In this document: positions 45,580 through 57,000 of the stretch, one piece after another
How positions within the stretch are numbered: the stretch's first letter is position 1
How the letters are laid out: each line of letters starts with the position of its first letter
Source: Halichondria panicea
Taxonomy: Eukaryota > Porifera > Demospongiae > Suberitida > Halichondriidae
Assembly (NCBI RefSeq): GCF_963675165.1
Contig: NC_087385.1
Span: 1,674,501 to 1,738,500, forward strand
Reading direction: 5' to 3'
DNA length: 64,000 bases
Made by a program: the position numbers and the translations under genes
Notes under the pieces: model-generated
The model's database searches: none
What the model saw: the letters and a program-made list of their open reading frames with translations, nothing else
Told to the model about the DNA's origin: nothing

Positions 45580-47610
45580 CTAAGCTTCGGCACTATCTTT
45601 GCATTTGAATGTTCCGTACCAGTCATGTGACTTAGACAACAGTCTGTCGTGATCAAATCCCGTCCCTCCAGCACAAGACACATGTGCAGAGATCACGCTG
45701 TCTTCTTCACTCTCCCGAAATCTAACATTCTTCTGAGCAGCAAACGTATTTACATTATCACCACTCCTTCTCTCAATGCTTCCAGGAACAATCTCAGGAC
45801 TGTCCAGGACACTATTGTCGTCAGTGTCAACGTGCTGCAACCTTCGCTCGTAAATCTCCTCAATAACGGCCTGAGGGAATGGTTCCTCATCTCTCATTCG
45901 ATACTTGTACCGTCTTCTGATGCATGCAAACATAGCTAGCCCTACTAATGAAACAAACAATGTGGTGAAGAAGTAACTAAATCCACAGCTAAGATATGGG
46001 TAAGGAGAGGCTTCCCAGTATTTCAGAGAGAATGGAATTAGTGAAATGGCAGCCAAAAAACTGTAGCTACCTTTGATAGCAAGGAACGCACCAAACATCA
46101 AACCTTTCATTGCCTGTGGGGTCTGGGCAGAAATAAACTCGAAAGTGGTCACAATAACAATACTTTCGGATAGCGTGCTCAAAAGATTGGGGACAATTAA
46201 GACATACCATGGAAGATTCAGTGTGTAGTAATGCTTGTTATCCTCTCGATTGAGGTTATAGCTCTCAAGAAACATACAGTGTGTACCTGTACTGTTAGTA
46301 GAATCGCTCGTAAGATTATGACCAATTATATCGATGATGAGCATACTGGATACTCCAAGGATTGAAAAAATCATTCCTATCTCGAGTCTAGTGAAAATTT
46401 TAGGTACTCTGTTCCGTAAAACACAATATATAACCCAGGTAAGCGTTGGCAAACACACAAGACCAACGAGGTAGCTCAAGGTTCCACTTTTGACAAATAT
46501 CCATTCATAAGTGCATTTTTCCTCGTTTCTACCGGACACGTGGAAGGAAAACAGTGGGAAGAGAAAGTATGAAGTCGGTACAGAGAGAAAAAAAACTGGT
46601 CCAATAGTTATCAGTACAATTACCACTCGACAAAGAGTTTTGACATCTTCTACTTGACCGGAAGTAAATGGGCCACCATAGCAATTTTTGGCAAAGTCGA
46701 ATCGTGATGGTTTCTCTCCATTTGTCCAGTGTAGTGCACTATGGTGAGTGGGATGCTTGTGAGTTCGCACATATCGTAGAACGTTAAAAACCATTTTGTA
46801 CGGATTGTAATACACATCAGTTGCAATGAACCAACGTTTAGTACAACAACTGATTGCTAACAATATTGATAACAGTGTGAAAAATACACCAGAAAGGGAG
46901 TAACCGACAATCTTAATAGAGTCACCAAAACCAAGTGTAGAACAAACTGTTGTAACAAACACTATATGACTAATAGTCTTTCCCAGTAGATCTACCCACA
47001 CAGCCCAATGTAGAAATATCCCAAGTGTTCGACTGGGTGCATCCTGGAGCTGATCAAGACCAAGTTGTATCATATTGGAATAGAACCCAGAGAGTCCAGG
47101 AATTGATACCAGAAAAGCACCAATTACAAGCACGCCTATGAATACATTCAATTGGTGTGGAGCATGGGGGGTGCTTAGCTTTATGATGACTGCGATCACT
47201 AGCATTATTACAGTAGCCCATAAAAATCCCATGCTGGCAGTGACCATTCTGTACCTGCCACAGTATACATCAGCTATAAATCCACTCACCGGGTAGCAAG
47301 TAGTAATCACAGCCATGAATGCATAAAAACAAGTGAAATATATGAAGGATAGTTTTGCAGGATTGTAACCATGATCAGCAGCTGGTAGAGCCAGTGCTAC
47401 TCCATATTGAACACACACAAAGAGACTAGCCACTACAAAAACCCACACCAGGAGGACAATCACTGGCTTGGAGGTGAGGCACATGGCACGTGGTGAGCAG
47501 TGAAGTTTGTGAAGGAGGATACGAGGGAATGAATTATCTTGAAACTCTGAGCCATTTTCTTGAGCCATTTGTGAAGCCGTAGACCCTATATAGCTAGCAC
47601 TAAACTGCAC
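45580..47610 (-). CDS. POT/PTR-family (SLC15-like) transporter, intronless
   Basis: A 676-residue multi-pass transporter of the major facilitator superfamily, proton-dependent oligopeptide transporter branch. About 12 membrane helices; a large extracellular loop sits in the second half (around residues 365-470) with sequons NSTG and NLTS. The PTR signature appears as GFIADVYCGRYRMV (about residues 107-120), and AQTPQAMKGLMFGAFLAIKG near 515 matches the second POT motif. The helix 1 ExxER proton-coupling motif is missing: the position reads FVVASLFVCVQYGVALALP. The N-terminus is cytosolic (about 45 residues) and the C-tail is long and acidic (about residues 575-676). Substrate unknown; peptide, nitrate-like or other anions are all possible for divergent members. 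Confidence 0.82.
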   Translation of the reverse strand: MQFSASYIGSTASQMAQENGSEFQDNSFPRILLHKLHCSPRAMCLTSKPVIVLLVWVFVVASLFVCVQYGVALALPAADHGYNPAKLSFIYFTCFYAFMAVITTCYPVSGFIADVYCGRYRMVTASMGFLWATVIMLVIAVIIKLSTPHAPHQLNVFIGVLVIGAFLVSIPGLSGFYSNMIQLGLDQLQDAPSRTLGIFLHWAVWVDLLGKTISHIVFVTTVCSTLGFGDSIKIVGYSLSGVFFTLLSILLAISCCTKRWFIATDVYYNPYKMVFNVLRYVRTHKHPTHHSALHWTNGEKPSRFDFAKNCYGGPFTSGQVEDVKTLCRVVIVLITIGPVFFLSVPTSYFLFPLFSFHVSGRNEEKCTYEWIFVKSGTLSYLVGLVCLPTLTWVIYCVLRNRVPKIFTRLEIGMIFSILGVSSMLIIDIIGHNLTSDSTNSTGTHCMFLESYNLNREDNKHYYTLNLPWYVLIVPNLLSTLSESIVIVTTFEFISAQTPQAMKGLMFGAFLAIKGSYSFLAAISLIPFSLKYWEASPYPYLSCGFSYFFTTLFVSLVGLAMFACIRRRYKYRMRDEEPFPQAVIEEIYERRLQHVDTDDNSVLDSPEIVPGSIERRSGDNVNTFAAQKNVRFRESEEDSVISAHVSCAGGTGFDHDRLLSKSHDWYGTFKCKDSAEA

Positions 47611-48476
47611 AAACTAATGTATAGTTACACAAAACGACTACTACATAAACCACTGAAACGAAGTTGATACTTTGGAGATAGAGGTTTTAAAGCATAGTAA
47701 ACAGTAAACAGTTTCCCAGCAGGGTATTTAATAACACTGAAATTGAAAGAATAACACAGATTTACTTTTCAATCCAATGTAAACCACTGATAATATACAG
47801 TAGATAAAAGTATAAAATTAATATACTGATACACCTGCCATTTTCTTACGTTGTTTCTGATGACAGGTGGGACGGTGCACTGCAAAGTTTCAATGCATTT
47901 TGCGATTTATTGAATTGTTGGTCACGATTTTAGTTCTGCGACTTCACAATCTGTAAGCAGATTTTTGGACTTATTGCACAAGTAGTTCAGTGCAAGCTCA
48001 CCTCAGGCTCTGGCTCTTAGCTTGACTGCCATGTTAACTAGTGTTCAAGCTGGCGCTGTGCTAATGCCTCTCGCCATGTTTTTGCTTTCGCTCAAAAGTA
48101 TTAGAGTGTTATCTATAATGAATTTTATATTAAAGCTAGCTTATCTTTATAAAGTTACTGAGAAGAAAAGACTTATTTACATGCATCTATTGTTGTTATT
48201 TATTGTATTATGTGGCTTACCAGGACCTCAAGAAAGAAGAAAATTGATTCTTCCAGGATCTGTAGTTCAGTGTATATAATATCTAAGACCTGTGTACATG
48301 CATATTGTTATATGGTAGTGTTTTGTGGCATACCAGGCCCTCAAGACAAAGATGATTCTGCCAGGAGGATCTGGATCTTGGATATTATTTTCTCACAACA
48401 TGGGGAATGAGCGCGCATGCGCATTACATCCACAGGAATAATTAAAGGGTGTGTCAAATTTCACAAATGGCTACTG
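47611..48476. other. Intergenic stretch between the POT gene and OSGEP
   Basis: Probably holds the promoter of the minus-strand transporter near 47620-47750. Two imperfect copies of TTACCAGGACCTCAAGAAAG / ATACCAGGCCCTCAAGACAA followed by CCAGGATCTG lie near 48215-48375. An 85-codon plus-strand ORF (48022-48279) has no domain and is not called. Confidence 0.5.
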
Positions 48477-48840
48477 CTAGCTAGCTGTTTTAATTAACAG
48501 CTATTTTCTGAGTATTGTAGCTAACAAAAAGCTAGCGCTTTAGTGCAAGGCTAACTCATATGTTGAATAGAAAGTTTGTGCGGACAGATGATGCTATGAA
48601 AGATTCTGAAGAGACTGCAACAGCCTTCAATGTGAGTCAAACTAGCCATAACTCGAGCTTTAGTTTGCTAATCCACGAATCAAAATCCAAGAGAACGTGG
48701 CTAGAAGCCTATAGAAGCTGTTAGCTTTTGTCGCATTGCAACCGTTGAGCAGTTACAGCTGGAACAGCTAAGACACACAGACACACACACAGTCAGCTTT
48801 ACCGCATCCCTGGTGCGGCTATGCCTCGAGGCATAATTAA
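48477..48840. mobile_element. Dispersed repeat family C, copy 3 (diverged)
   Basis: Matches copies 1 and 2 at AGCTAGCGCTTTAGTGCAAG, GATTCTGAAGAGACTGCAAC, CATAACTCGAG and AATCCACGAATCAAAATCCA. It ends GGCTATGCCTCGAGGCATAA about 100 bp before the OSGEP start. Confidence 0.65.
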
Positions 48841-48942
48841 TATGAAAGGTCTTCATTTCTTTGAAAACATCATTACCAAAATTAATTGTTGTATTTACTC
48901 CCACGTGGTTCTCAAGTTTTTTTCTCAACCTAGTACCTAGCC

Positions 48943-49953
48943 ATGGTGATTGCAATAGGATTTGAAGGGAGTGCAAACAAGCTGGGTATTGGCATAATCA
49001 AAGATGGTGCTGTGCTCTCGAATGTAAGGCATACCTATATTTCCCCACCAGGAGAAGGCTTCATGCCTCGACCCACTGCAAAACACCACCAAGAACACAT
49101 TCTCGACATACTCAAGAAAGCCCTGGAGCAAGCAAATATTAAACCTGAAGAGATCGACTGTGTGTGCTACACCAAAGGCCCTGGGATGGGTGCTCCGTTG
49201 GTATCCGTTGCCGTAGTAGCCAGGACAGTAGCTCAATTGTGGAAGAAGCCGCTGGTTGGAGTGAATCACTGTATTGCTCATATCGAGATGGGACGACTTG
49301 TAACAGGTGCACAAAATCCAACAGTGTTATATGTCAGTGGTGGCAACACCCAGGTTATTGCATACTCGCAGAGACGATATCGTATTTTCGGGGAGACGAT
49401 TGACATTGCTGTCGGAAACTGCCTAGACCGTTTTGCTCGAGTTCTCAAACTCTCAAACGATCCTTCGCCTGGATACAACATTGAACAGTTAGCCAAGAAA
49501 GGCGAACAGTACATTGAGCTCCCATATGTGGTAAAAGGAATGGACGTTTCATTTTCTGGTATCCTCTCTTATATTGAAACCATTGCCAAGGCAAAGCACG
49601 ACAAAGGAGAATGTACAGCAGCTGATCTGTGCTACTCTCTACAAGAAACGGTGTTTGCAATGCTTGTGGAGACAACTGAAAGAGCAATGGCTCATTGCGG
49701 TTCTGATGAGGTGCTTATTGTGGGTGGTGTGGGGTGCAATCTTCGTCTGCAAGAAATGATGAGAATAATGGTTGAGGAGAGAGGAGGTAAAGTGTATGGA
49801 ATGGACGATAGGTATTGTATCGATAACGGAGCCATGATAGCTCAGGCTGGATGGGAGATGTTTAAAAGTGGACAATTGACGAAAATGGAAGACAGTTGGA
49901 TTACTCAGAGATACAGAACTGATGAAGTGGAGGTCACTTGGAGAAATGACTGA
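48943..49953 (+). CDS. OSGEP: tRNA N6-adenosine threonylcarbamoyltransferase (KEOPS catalytic subunit)
   Basis: Kae1/OSGEP transfers the threonylcarbamoyl group to A37 of ANN-decoding tRNAs within the KEOPS complex. The protein has 336 residues (human about 335) and aligns end to end. Visible motifs: [12 protein letters not shown] (ASKHA fold start), the metal-binding [12 protein letters not shown] (both His), [27 protein letters not shown], and the C-terminal [15 protein letters not shown] and [20 protein letters not shown]. No mitochondrial presequence, so this is the cytosolic/nuclear enzyme and not OSGEPL1. Intronless. The next gene (Atg8) starts 310 bp downstream on the same strand. Confidence 0.98.
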   Translation: MVIAIGFEGSANKLGIGIIKDGAVLSNVRHTYISPPGEGFMPRPTAKHHQEHILDILKKALEQANIKPEEIDCVCYTKGPGMGAPLVSVAVVARTVAQLWKKPLVGVNHCIAHIEMGRLVTGAQNPTVLYVSGGNTQVIAYSQRRYRIFGETIDIAVGNCLDRFARVLKLSNDPSPGYNIEQLAKKGEQYIELPYVVKGMDVSFSGILSYIETIAKAKHDKGECTAADLCYSLQETVFAMLVETTERAMAHCGSDEVLIVGGVGCNLRLQEMMRIMVEERGGKVYGMDDRYCIDNGAMIAQAGWEMFKSGQLTKMEDSWITQRYRTDEVEVTWRND

Positions 49954-50262
49954 ATTTAAACATGATTGGTCAGATATAAGTCTTTTGTCATGTTGGTCAG
50001 ATTTTGCAGCTGAGCTGAGAGTGTTTAAGTATTAAAGTGTTTGTGTAGCTAGCTATAGCTGTAATTACACCACACCATGGAACACGCCCAAAAGTTATTG
50101 GGGGATTCCCTTTGGTGCATGTGATCATTTGGCAACAATTATTTGCTCCGTCATCAACATTGATATTTAATCATCAGAGACCTTTGAAGCAGATCAGAAA
50201 CTCAAGACAGGAGATTGAGACTGAAGTAATAGCTAGACCAAAAAAATCTTGTCATCACAACA

Positions 50263-52537
50263 ATGAAGTGGGAATTCAAAGAAAACCATCCATTTGGTAA
50301 GGATTTTAATTTAATAAGGTGTAGAGCCTTTGGAGAATTCCTTAAGTCTAAACTAAAGGTCAGGAATTCTCTATAGTGAGAAGTGGTGAGTACAGTTACT
50401 ACTGTGAAGATTAAAGTTGTGAAACTATGATCCTTGACCTATTATTAGTCTCATGAATCAGCCGCGTCCCAAAAGAAAGACGGCTGATTCATGAGACCTG
50501 ACCAATATGGCCAGTTCAGTTCCCCGGCCTCCTCTTGCATTCCAAGCTATGGTTAAGGTTGTAGAGACATAAACTAATGAGCCATAAATAGAATCTCGTA
50601 TACTGGCACAAATAACATCATATACAAGTTCGAAGGCAGTTTGTCATTTTGTTTCTTTCTTCCCAGAGGTCAGATGTGCTGAAGCATCCAAAATAAGAAC
50701 GAAGTACCAGGACAGAATTCCAGTAAGTCCTACAGTGCTCGTCGCAGAGATAGATACCACTCTTAGTAAATGTTGTATATGTAACAACACATGCACCCAT
50801 ACACACCAAACTTACAAATACATGCACCCCACACATTGTCTCTATTGTGACTTTATTGTTTGTCGTTCAGGTAATTGTGGAGAAGGTACCAAAGTCATCG
50901 ATTCAAGACATTGACAAGAAAAAGTTCCTTGTACCAGCAGATCTCAGTGGTAAGTGAACTTATATGTTTGCCATTGACGTGGTAGTTCCTGTTTGGGAAT
51001 TTATTCATTAGTGACATCATAGTGTCTGTTTGTACCTAAAGTATAGTAATTATAGCTTTGTACACGTAGTTATTCAAGTTTGGGGCAAATAGTACAAAAA
51101 ACTAACGTGAGATATTGGAACAGCTTTGATAAGACCTTTCACAAATGATAGATTGGTGCATAATAATGATCATGCTTTGCTTTGTCACTTATCTTTTTGC
51201 ATTTACACTAACATACTATACTGGAATGTTTTGCGAGCATCAGCGAACTATGCGAGCATTGATTCTGATAAGTTATAAAAGAGAATGGATTTATGAGGTT
51301 GGTAGATACAATGTAGCTGATGAGTAGCCGTTTGTAACTGACTATTGTCCCTCCAGTTGCTCAGTTCATGTACATCATTCGGAGGAGAATCAATCTTCCC
51401 AGTGACAAGGCCATGTTCCTATTCGTCAACAAAGTACTCCCAACAACAAGGTGAGCCACAATATAAATACATGCACAAATTTATTGAAGGGGTCAACACA
51501 TGTACATGTATAATCAACCCTGTAATTTTTTGGGGTGTCCTCAAAGTTCTTTATAAAATGACAATAATATTATACATCAGTGAATAAGTGATTGATCGTT
51601 TGTTAAAGAAGACTTACATAAAGCTATTGTCTTGCTAGAATACTGTGAGCCATATCTGTTTTAATTGTGTATACCGTATTACGAGAATATTTTGCGGGTG
51701 AAAAACCTTTGCGAATGAGCCAAATCAGTAGAAAATTTGACCCTTTGCGATCTAACTATTGTGTTCTGGCAAGGATCGTGTGTATTTACTAAGTAATAAT
51801 TATTTAGGTTTTGCGGATTTTATTGTTGCAAATTGATCAACCATCGCAAATTTCGCAAATGTTTGATGCTCGCAAAACATTCTAGTAATACGGTATAAAC
51901 ATTCTACTGTGTTTAACTATGGTTGTACAGATTGTGGTATATAGCGAAGGCGTCATATCCGGCGCGAGGATATTATGTCATATTTTGGCAGTACCGGGTC
52001 TAAGCGTAGGTCACGTGCCCCACATCTCTGTTGCGCTAGAGGTTGGAGGTCACGTGACTGCGGTTAGGTTTTTGGGGGAGTACTGAGAGAGGGGCCCCGC
52101 GATTAGCCTTAAGCCCTTAAGTGTTGGGAGCCCTCCTCATTCAGCCCCCCAAACCGATAAATCAACATCGTCGGATGGAAAAGGTGGTTATATAGGGCTA
52201 GCTCTAACGGATGTGAATGGGAGGGTGGGAGGCAAAGAGTTAGATGAGTCTTTTCGAACACTCTGGCTACTGACACGTGTGTGGCAGATACTGCGCATGC
52301 GCGATAAGGCCAGAGGGCCAAGCCTTTGTTATCATAGCGTGTACCCGAGGTAACACCGCGGTTAGGGTATTTCCCCTTTTAACTACACATTTTATAGTTT
52401 ATATCAGTGGATTACTATCTTTAATCCTCCCCCCATACACACACAGTGCTTCAATGGGCAGTATATATGCCGAGCACAAGGACGAAGATGGATTTCTTTA
52501 CGTTGCGTACAGTGGGGAGAACACATTTGGACACTAA
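50263..52537 (+). CDS. GABARAP: Atg8-family autophagy modifier, GABARAP type
   Basis: Ubiquitin-like protein conjugated to phosphatidylethanolamine on autophagosomes. Five exons: 50263-50296, 50667-50722, 50871-50949, 51357-51450 and 52447-52537; all phases agree, 117 residues. [51 protein letters not shown] and [16 protein letters not shown] match GABARAP-type proteins more than LC3. The C-terminus is [10 protein letters not shown], so Atg4 would cleave after Gly116, leaving one residue. The N-terminal region [12 protein letters not shown] deviates from the usual RRSEGEKIRKKY, so this may be a divergent paralogue. The last intron carries MITE A (51673-51893). Confidence 0.95.
51673..51893. 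mobile_element. TA-type MITE family A, copy 4
   Basis: Flanked by TA on each side (GTGTATA-CCGTATTACGAG and CTAGTAATACGG-TATAAAC). It lies in the last intron of the Atg8 gene, in the opposite orientation to copy 2. Downstream to 52440 the intron has GC-rich sequence with two GGTCACGTG sites and no recognised gene. Confidence 0.9.
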
Positions 52538-52907
52538 CAACTATACACTCTCACTGTATTTTATTAGTGCACACTTGTATAATTTCCCCATGCCTTATTG
52601 CGAAATTTTTGAACACAGCAGTGGTATGTATAATGTTATGTGCTCAGTATGATTGTGTCTGTATAATAGCTTAACTTCCAACAATGCTCTCAAATTTTAA
52701 CAGTGTGTTGTGCAAAACTATTTAATTTATGTCTGTGTGCAGAATAAAGTAGATGTTATTGTTGTGTGTGAAACCATAAATTATTCAAAAGCTACCCGCG
52801 GTGTTAATGTGAGGTAAGCAAGATTGGAGACCACACCTTTATACCTTCCAGGTAGAAAGGCGTGGTCTCCAGACTAAAGATCGGGCTATAGCTAGCTAGC
52901 TAGCTGC

Positions 52908-53809
52908 ATGATGCCTGGAAGAGAGAGAGTTCCACTGTTGGCTAGAGTTGCTGGAAGCAGGGTCATAGGCCCTCGGCCTGGGAAAGCAATTGTCAGCTTC
53001 TGGCAGGGGATTATAGAGATCATTCTCAGAGCAATAGCAACAGTGAGCCATAAATGAATGCTGTGCAATGAGCTCTTTCCCTGCATGCCTGTAGGTGCTG
53101 TTGCTGATTGTGCTGATTCCTGCTGGTTTTGCGATGGAAAGTATGCGAAGCTACCCTTTCCGAGTCATTAACCTCGATCTCTCCCAGGCTGGTTGTGTGC
53201 TGGTGATAGTGGTAGGGGTGGCCGGAGCAGCAGTGCAAGCGGCTCAGATTATACTGCGCTTTGTCAATGTAGGTGCTATCAACATGACCTTCAGGACCTA
53301 TGGGATCGTGGTCAGTTTGGATGTTTCTCAATCATTTTCAGACTGTATATGACCTTTGCTTTTTCTCTCCAGGATATTGTTGTTGCTAGTATATTTTGCT
53401 TTCTACTGCTCGTGGGAGCCATCATTACTGGATACTCTGCTAATCTCAATTCCTCTAACTCCGTCATATCAACACGTCTGGGAGCTACTGCTGTAAGTTA
53501 TTACTATCATAATTGTTACCCTATAATTATATATTAATTTTATAATCACCTTAATTGCTAATAAGCATCTTATGTGTGTACTGATGTTAGTGACCTTTAA
53601 AGGTGTATTCTATTTAGCAGCCCCACATGCTTTGTACCTGTACCCACAATTAACCCCTCTCCTATACACATACACGTTAATGACAGGGTGTGTGCTTCCC
53701 CCCGATGATAGCACTCGTCGTACAAGGTGTTTGGATGCTTGTGTTTGTCATCTTCAAATGGAACAAGCATGTAGTAACGTACACTATAAAAAAAGCGGTG
53801 TTTGGCTAG
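52908..53809 (+). CDS. Four-transmembrane protein of unknown family
   Basis: Four exons: 52908-53042, 53095-53310, 53373-53492 and 53687-53809; phase 0 throughout, 197 residues. Membrane segments: IIEIILRAIATVLLLIVLIP (about 36-55), AGCVLVIVVGVAGAAVQAAQ (about 77-96), DIVVASIFCFLLLVGAIITG (about 118-137) and MIALVVQGVWMLVFVIF (about 164-180). Each exon carries one helix, reminiscent of MARVEL/claudin-like or TMEM four-helix proteins, but no signature was identified. The second donor is the rare GTCAGT. One sequon (NMTF) follows helix 2. Either ATG 52908 or 52911 can start. Convergent with the phosphoesterase gene. Confidence 0.75.
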
Positions 53810-54016
53810 ACAACTGAATCATATTTTTTTCTTTTTTATTCTTAAAACACTATCCATTTATTCAACAATTCAGTGAACATGTTATTTCAGAGAGAATATT
53901 AGAGACCAAGGCACACACAGCATGAGCACATAAGGTACTATATAGTGGATGGAGATAAAAAATTGAATTGTGAGCTCGAGAATGCTACATGCACTAAGGA
54001 TAATAATAGTTAACTG

Positions 54017-57000
54017 TTAATGAATGACTTTAATTCTTCCTTCCACTTGAGGTGCAATTCTTCTGTCCCCATTCTCTGTAAGATATCTGTGTAGGAGAAA
54101 GTAATAATTATGATAGTCGTAGCATGTATACTATGTACTAGGCCTTACATATGTACAACACATGCAAAATACACGTACATTGTACATTGTACATTGTAAT
54201 AACAATGTGTATAATTTAAGGTCACACATGTAGCTAGCTTGCATTTAACAAGCACAAGGAGCACTTACATTGAGCTTGTGTTGGTGTCCACACAATCTTC
54301 TCCGCCAGCACATGCCTGGAAATAATTCTGAACGATCACACTTAGTATCGGGCCCTCCTCCTCACTCACAAGCACCTTGCACTCTTTGAACACATCGTAA
54401 CCATCTCGACCCTGGGCTATGTATCCCTTAGCAGCCAACTTGTAACTTTTGTTCAATTGCAATTGTTCACCACGGACTAGTACACTGTCAGGGACCACTC
54501 GAGACCCACTAGGTTGTGATTCATCAAACGAAAATTGAATTCCAGACACTTGTGGAAATCGTCCTTCCTTTTTGGGATATTGCGAGACTCCATTTTCAAG
54601 TGCTTGTATTAGCTGCGAACCCTTTACCTCGAGTACTGAGACAGCATCCACCATGGGGAGAATACTCATCAGATCCTATATTATAGTGATAATTTAATGT
54701 GCAATTGAACAACACACTCTGAACAGTCATGAAGCACATCATGTGATGTGTATACGTTTTCATTAAGAAGCAGGAGTTTTATGAACATTGCCTGCCTCAA
54801 ACTAGGTACTTTCATGAAGCAAATAATGCATTTATTAACTCACTCCTCTTCTGAATACTCCAGCATCATGGACAGTGTCCGACCTCAATGTACCAGAGTT
54901 CAAAAGTGCCACATCAGCACGTGTGACTTTCCTCATAATGTCCGTAACCAGGTTACCAAGGTTGCACTCTTGCGTCCTAAGACAGTCAAAGCGCCCCTCT
55001 AGATCGCAGTGTATATAGCCAATCTCTTCTTCCCGTCCTGCCTTTAGTCTTCCCTGAAAGTGGTCCACAATTTTCAAAACATCTTCATCAGGGGCTATTA
55101 CACTGGTTATATCGTGACGTTTTACAGAAACTTTAGGACGAGAAGTGGGCGTGTCAGGGAAAGAGACAGTGAGTTCTGAAAATTCTCTGAAATCAGAGCC
55201 ACTCTTGAGCATCAAAACATCTCCCTCCTGTGTAAATTTAAGATGTGGAAATATTGTGGATAATAATAGAGTGTTAATTGTCTGGTGATGTCAATTGGGG
55301 CTATACAGAATCTAACAAGCCACCTAGCACCTAGCCTCGAGACCAGGCCGGCCTGGTCTCGAGGCTACCTAGCACCCAACTATTCTAGCACACCAAAAGT
55401 TGAATTTCATTGTTCATTCCTACATATGCACATGTACACGTAAAAAGAGATAGGAGAGATACAAGACTTAAACTTAAAATATTTATTTTAGATTATGTGT
55501 AAAAGCATCAAGCTACAGAAAATATGTTACACGTACATGCGTTGCACGCAAGTGCCTTCACGTGCAGCTTCCTGCTCAATGCATACTTGACTTGCGTATA
55601 CACCATTTTGAACTCAAAAGTTTGCTAGGTGGCAATACACATAACACCTAGTCGTACGTGTACTCACCCACTGCTTGAGATAGTGGTGGTCGTGTCCTCC
55701 CAAGATGAGATGGATTTGGGGCACCTCTCTGGCTAGACGAAGGTCATTGGGGTCACGCATATGAGTCAGGGCAATTATCAGATCACATCCCTGAAAATAT
55801 CATAATGTACAGTATAATTATAAACTACATGCATTGTCATTATTGAGTGTCAATCAGCACTTTTACATGTATTCGTAGAAATATTCCTACACAGACACAC
55901 TGATAAAGAACCTATGAATACAACTGATAAAGAACCTATGAATACAAATGTACGAATATTAAGGGAGGTATCTCAATTTCTTGTGAACAAATTCACACAG
56001 TCAAGAAATGCGACTACATCTGGTGCATGTGTGAATACTGTGGGGTACCCAAACATGTCAACACACAGTAATACCTGAAACAAACACTGACCTCTTGTTG
56101 TAGCTCAGGCACAAGTTTCTTGGCTGTTTCCACAAAGTCAGTGTAGTCAACATCTTGTGGCTCCAGTGTAGCCAGAGTCTCAATCCACTCCCATTCTATC
56201 AGACCCAGTAAACCAATCTGAGCAAGGGAACATTGTATATGTTATGGTCTCACAACATAGAGTGGGTATCAAGTGGTTTTTTAATCCGACTTCAAAGGGA
56301 GGGCACATGACTAAAACAAGGTTTCACATTATTATTTCCAGGAAGTCTTTACTGCTAGGTACGCACATTAAGGTATGCATAGTGAGTCAGCAGTTATTAC
56401 TTGCAAAATAATACATTGTGTCACTATGAGATACATGTACGATGGGAGAAATTATACTCATGCAACTAGCACAAACAAGCTACCTTTCTTCCTCTCCAGG
56501 GGATAACGAGTTTCTCCAGACCATCAGCTAGTCTCTTCCCTGTAGAGTGCAGTCTAGCATTACTCATGAGCCAAGGGAACTCCATCTCTTTAGCCAGCGT
56601 TGCCAAGTGTTCCACACCAAAATCTGTGAACACGAAGCAGAAGGATAAAGCAACATGTACACATGCACTTGGATCATGAAATTGTACAGTTAATGAAGAT
56701 GGTCAGAAATTAGGCTACACCAAAGGGATACCGGTAGCATCTATATAATACTGTATTACAAACATGTAAGTATGTTTGTGTTTCAGTGTTACCGAAATCA
56801 TGATTTCCATACACAGCAGCGTGTACTCCAATAGCCTTGAGGATCGGTACCATTTGACGGCCTTCGGTGACGATACTGACTGCAGGGAAAAAAGACAATG
56901 TTAAAAAGAGGGAGGGTATACCAAGGGTTAGGCAAAAAATGGAAGGGGTGAGCACTAGGTGGGGATTAATGTGGGTAATCTTATATCCAGATTTCACAGG

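Noticed and set aside
48022-48279. 85-residue plus-strand ORF upstream of OSGEP
   Set aside because: No similarity seen and it overlaps a short imperfect repeat.
51930-52440. Structured RNA or separate gene in the GC-rich part of the Atg8 last intron
   Set aside because: No ORF, no tRNA/5S/snRNA consensus recognised; GC content alone is not evidence.
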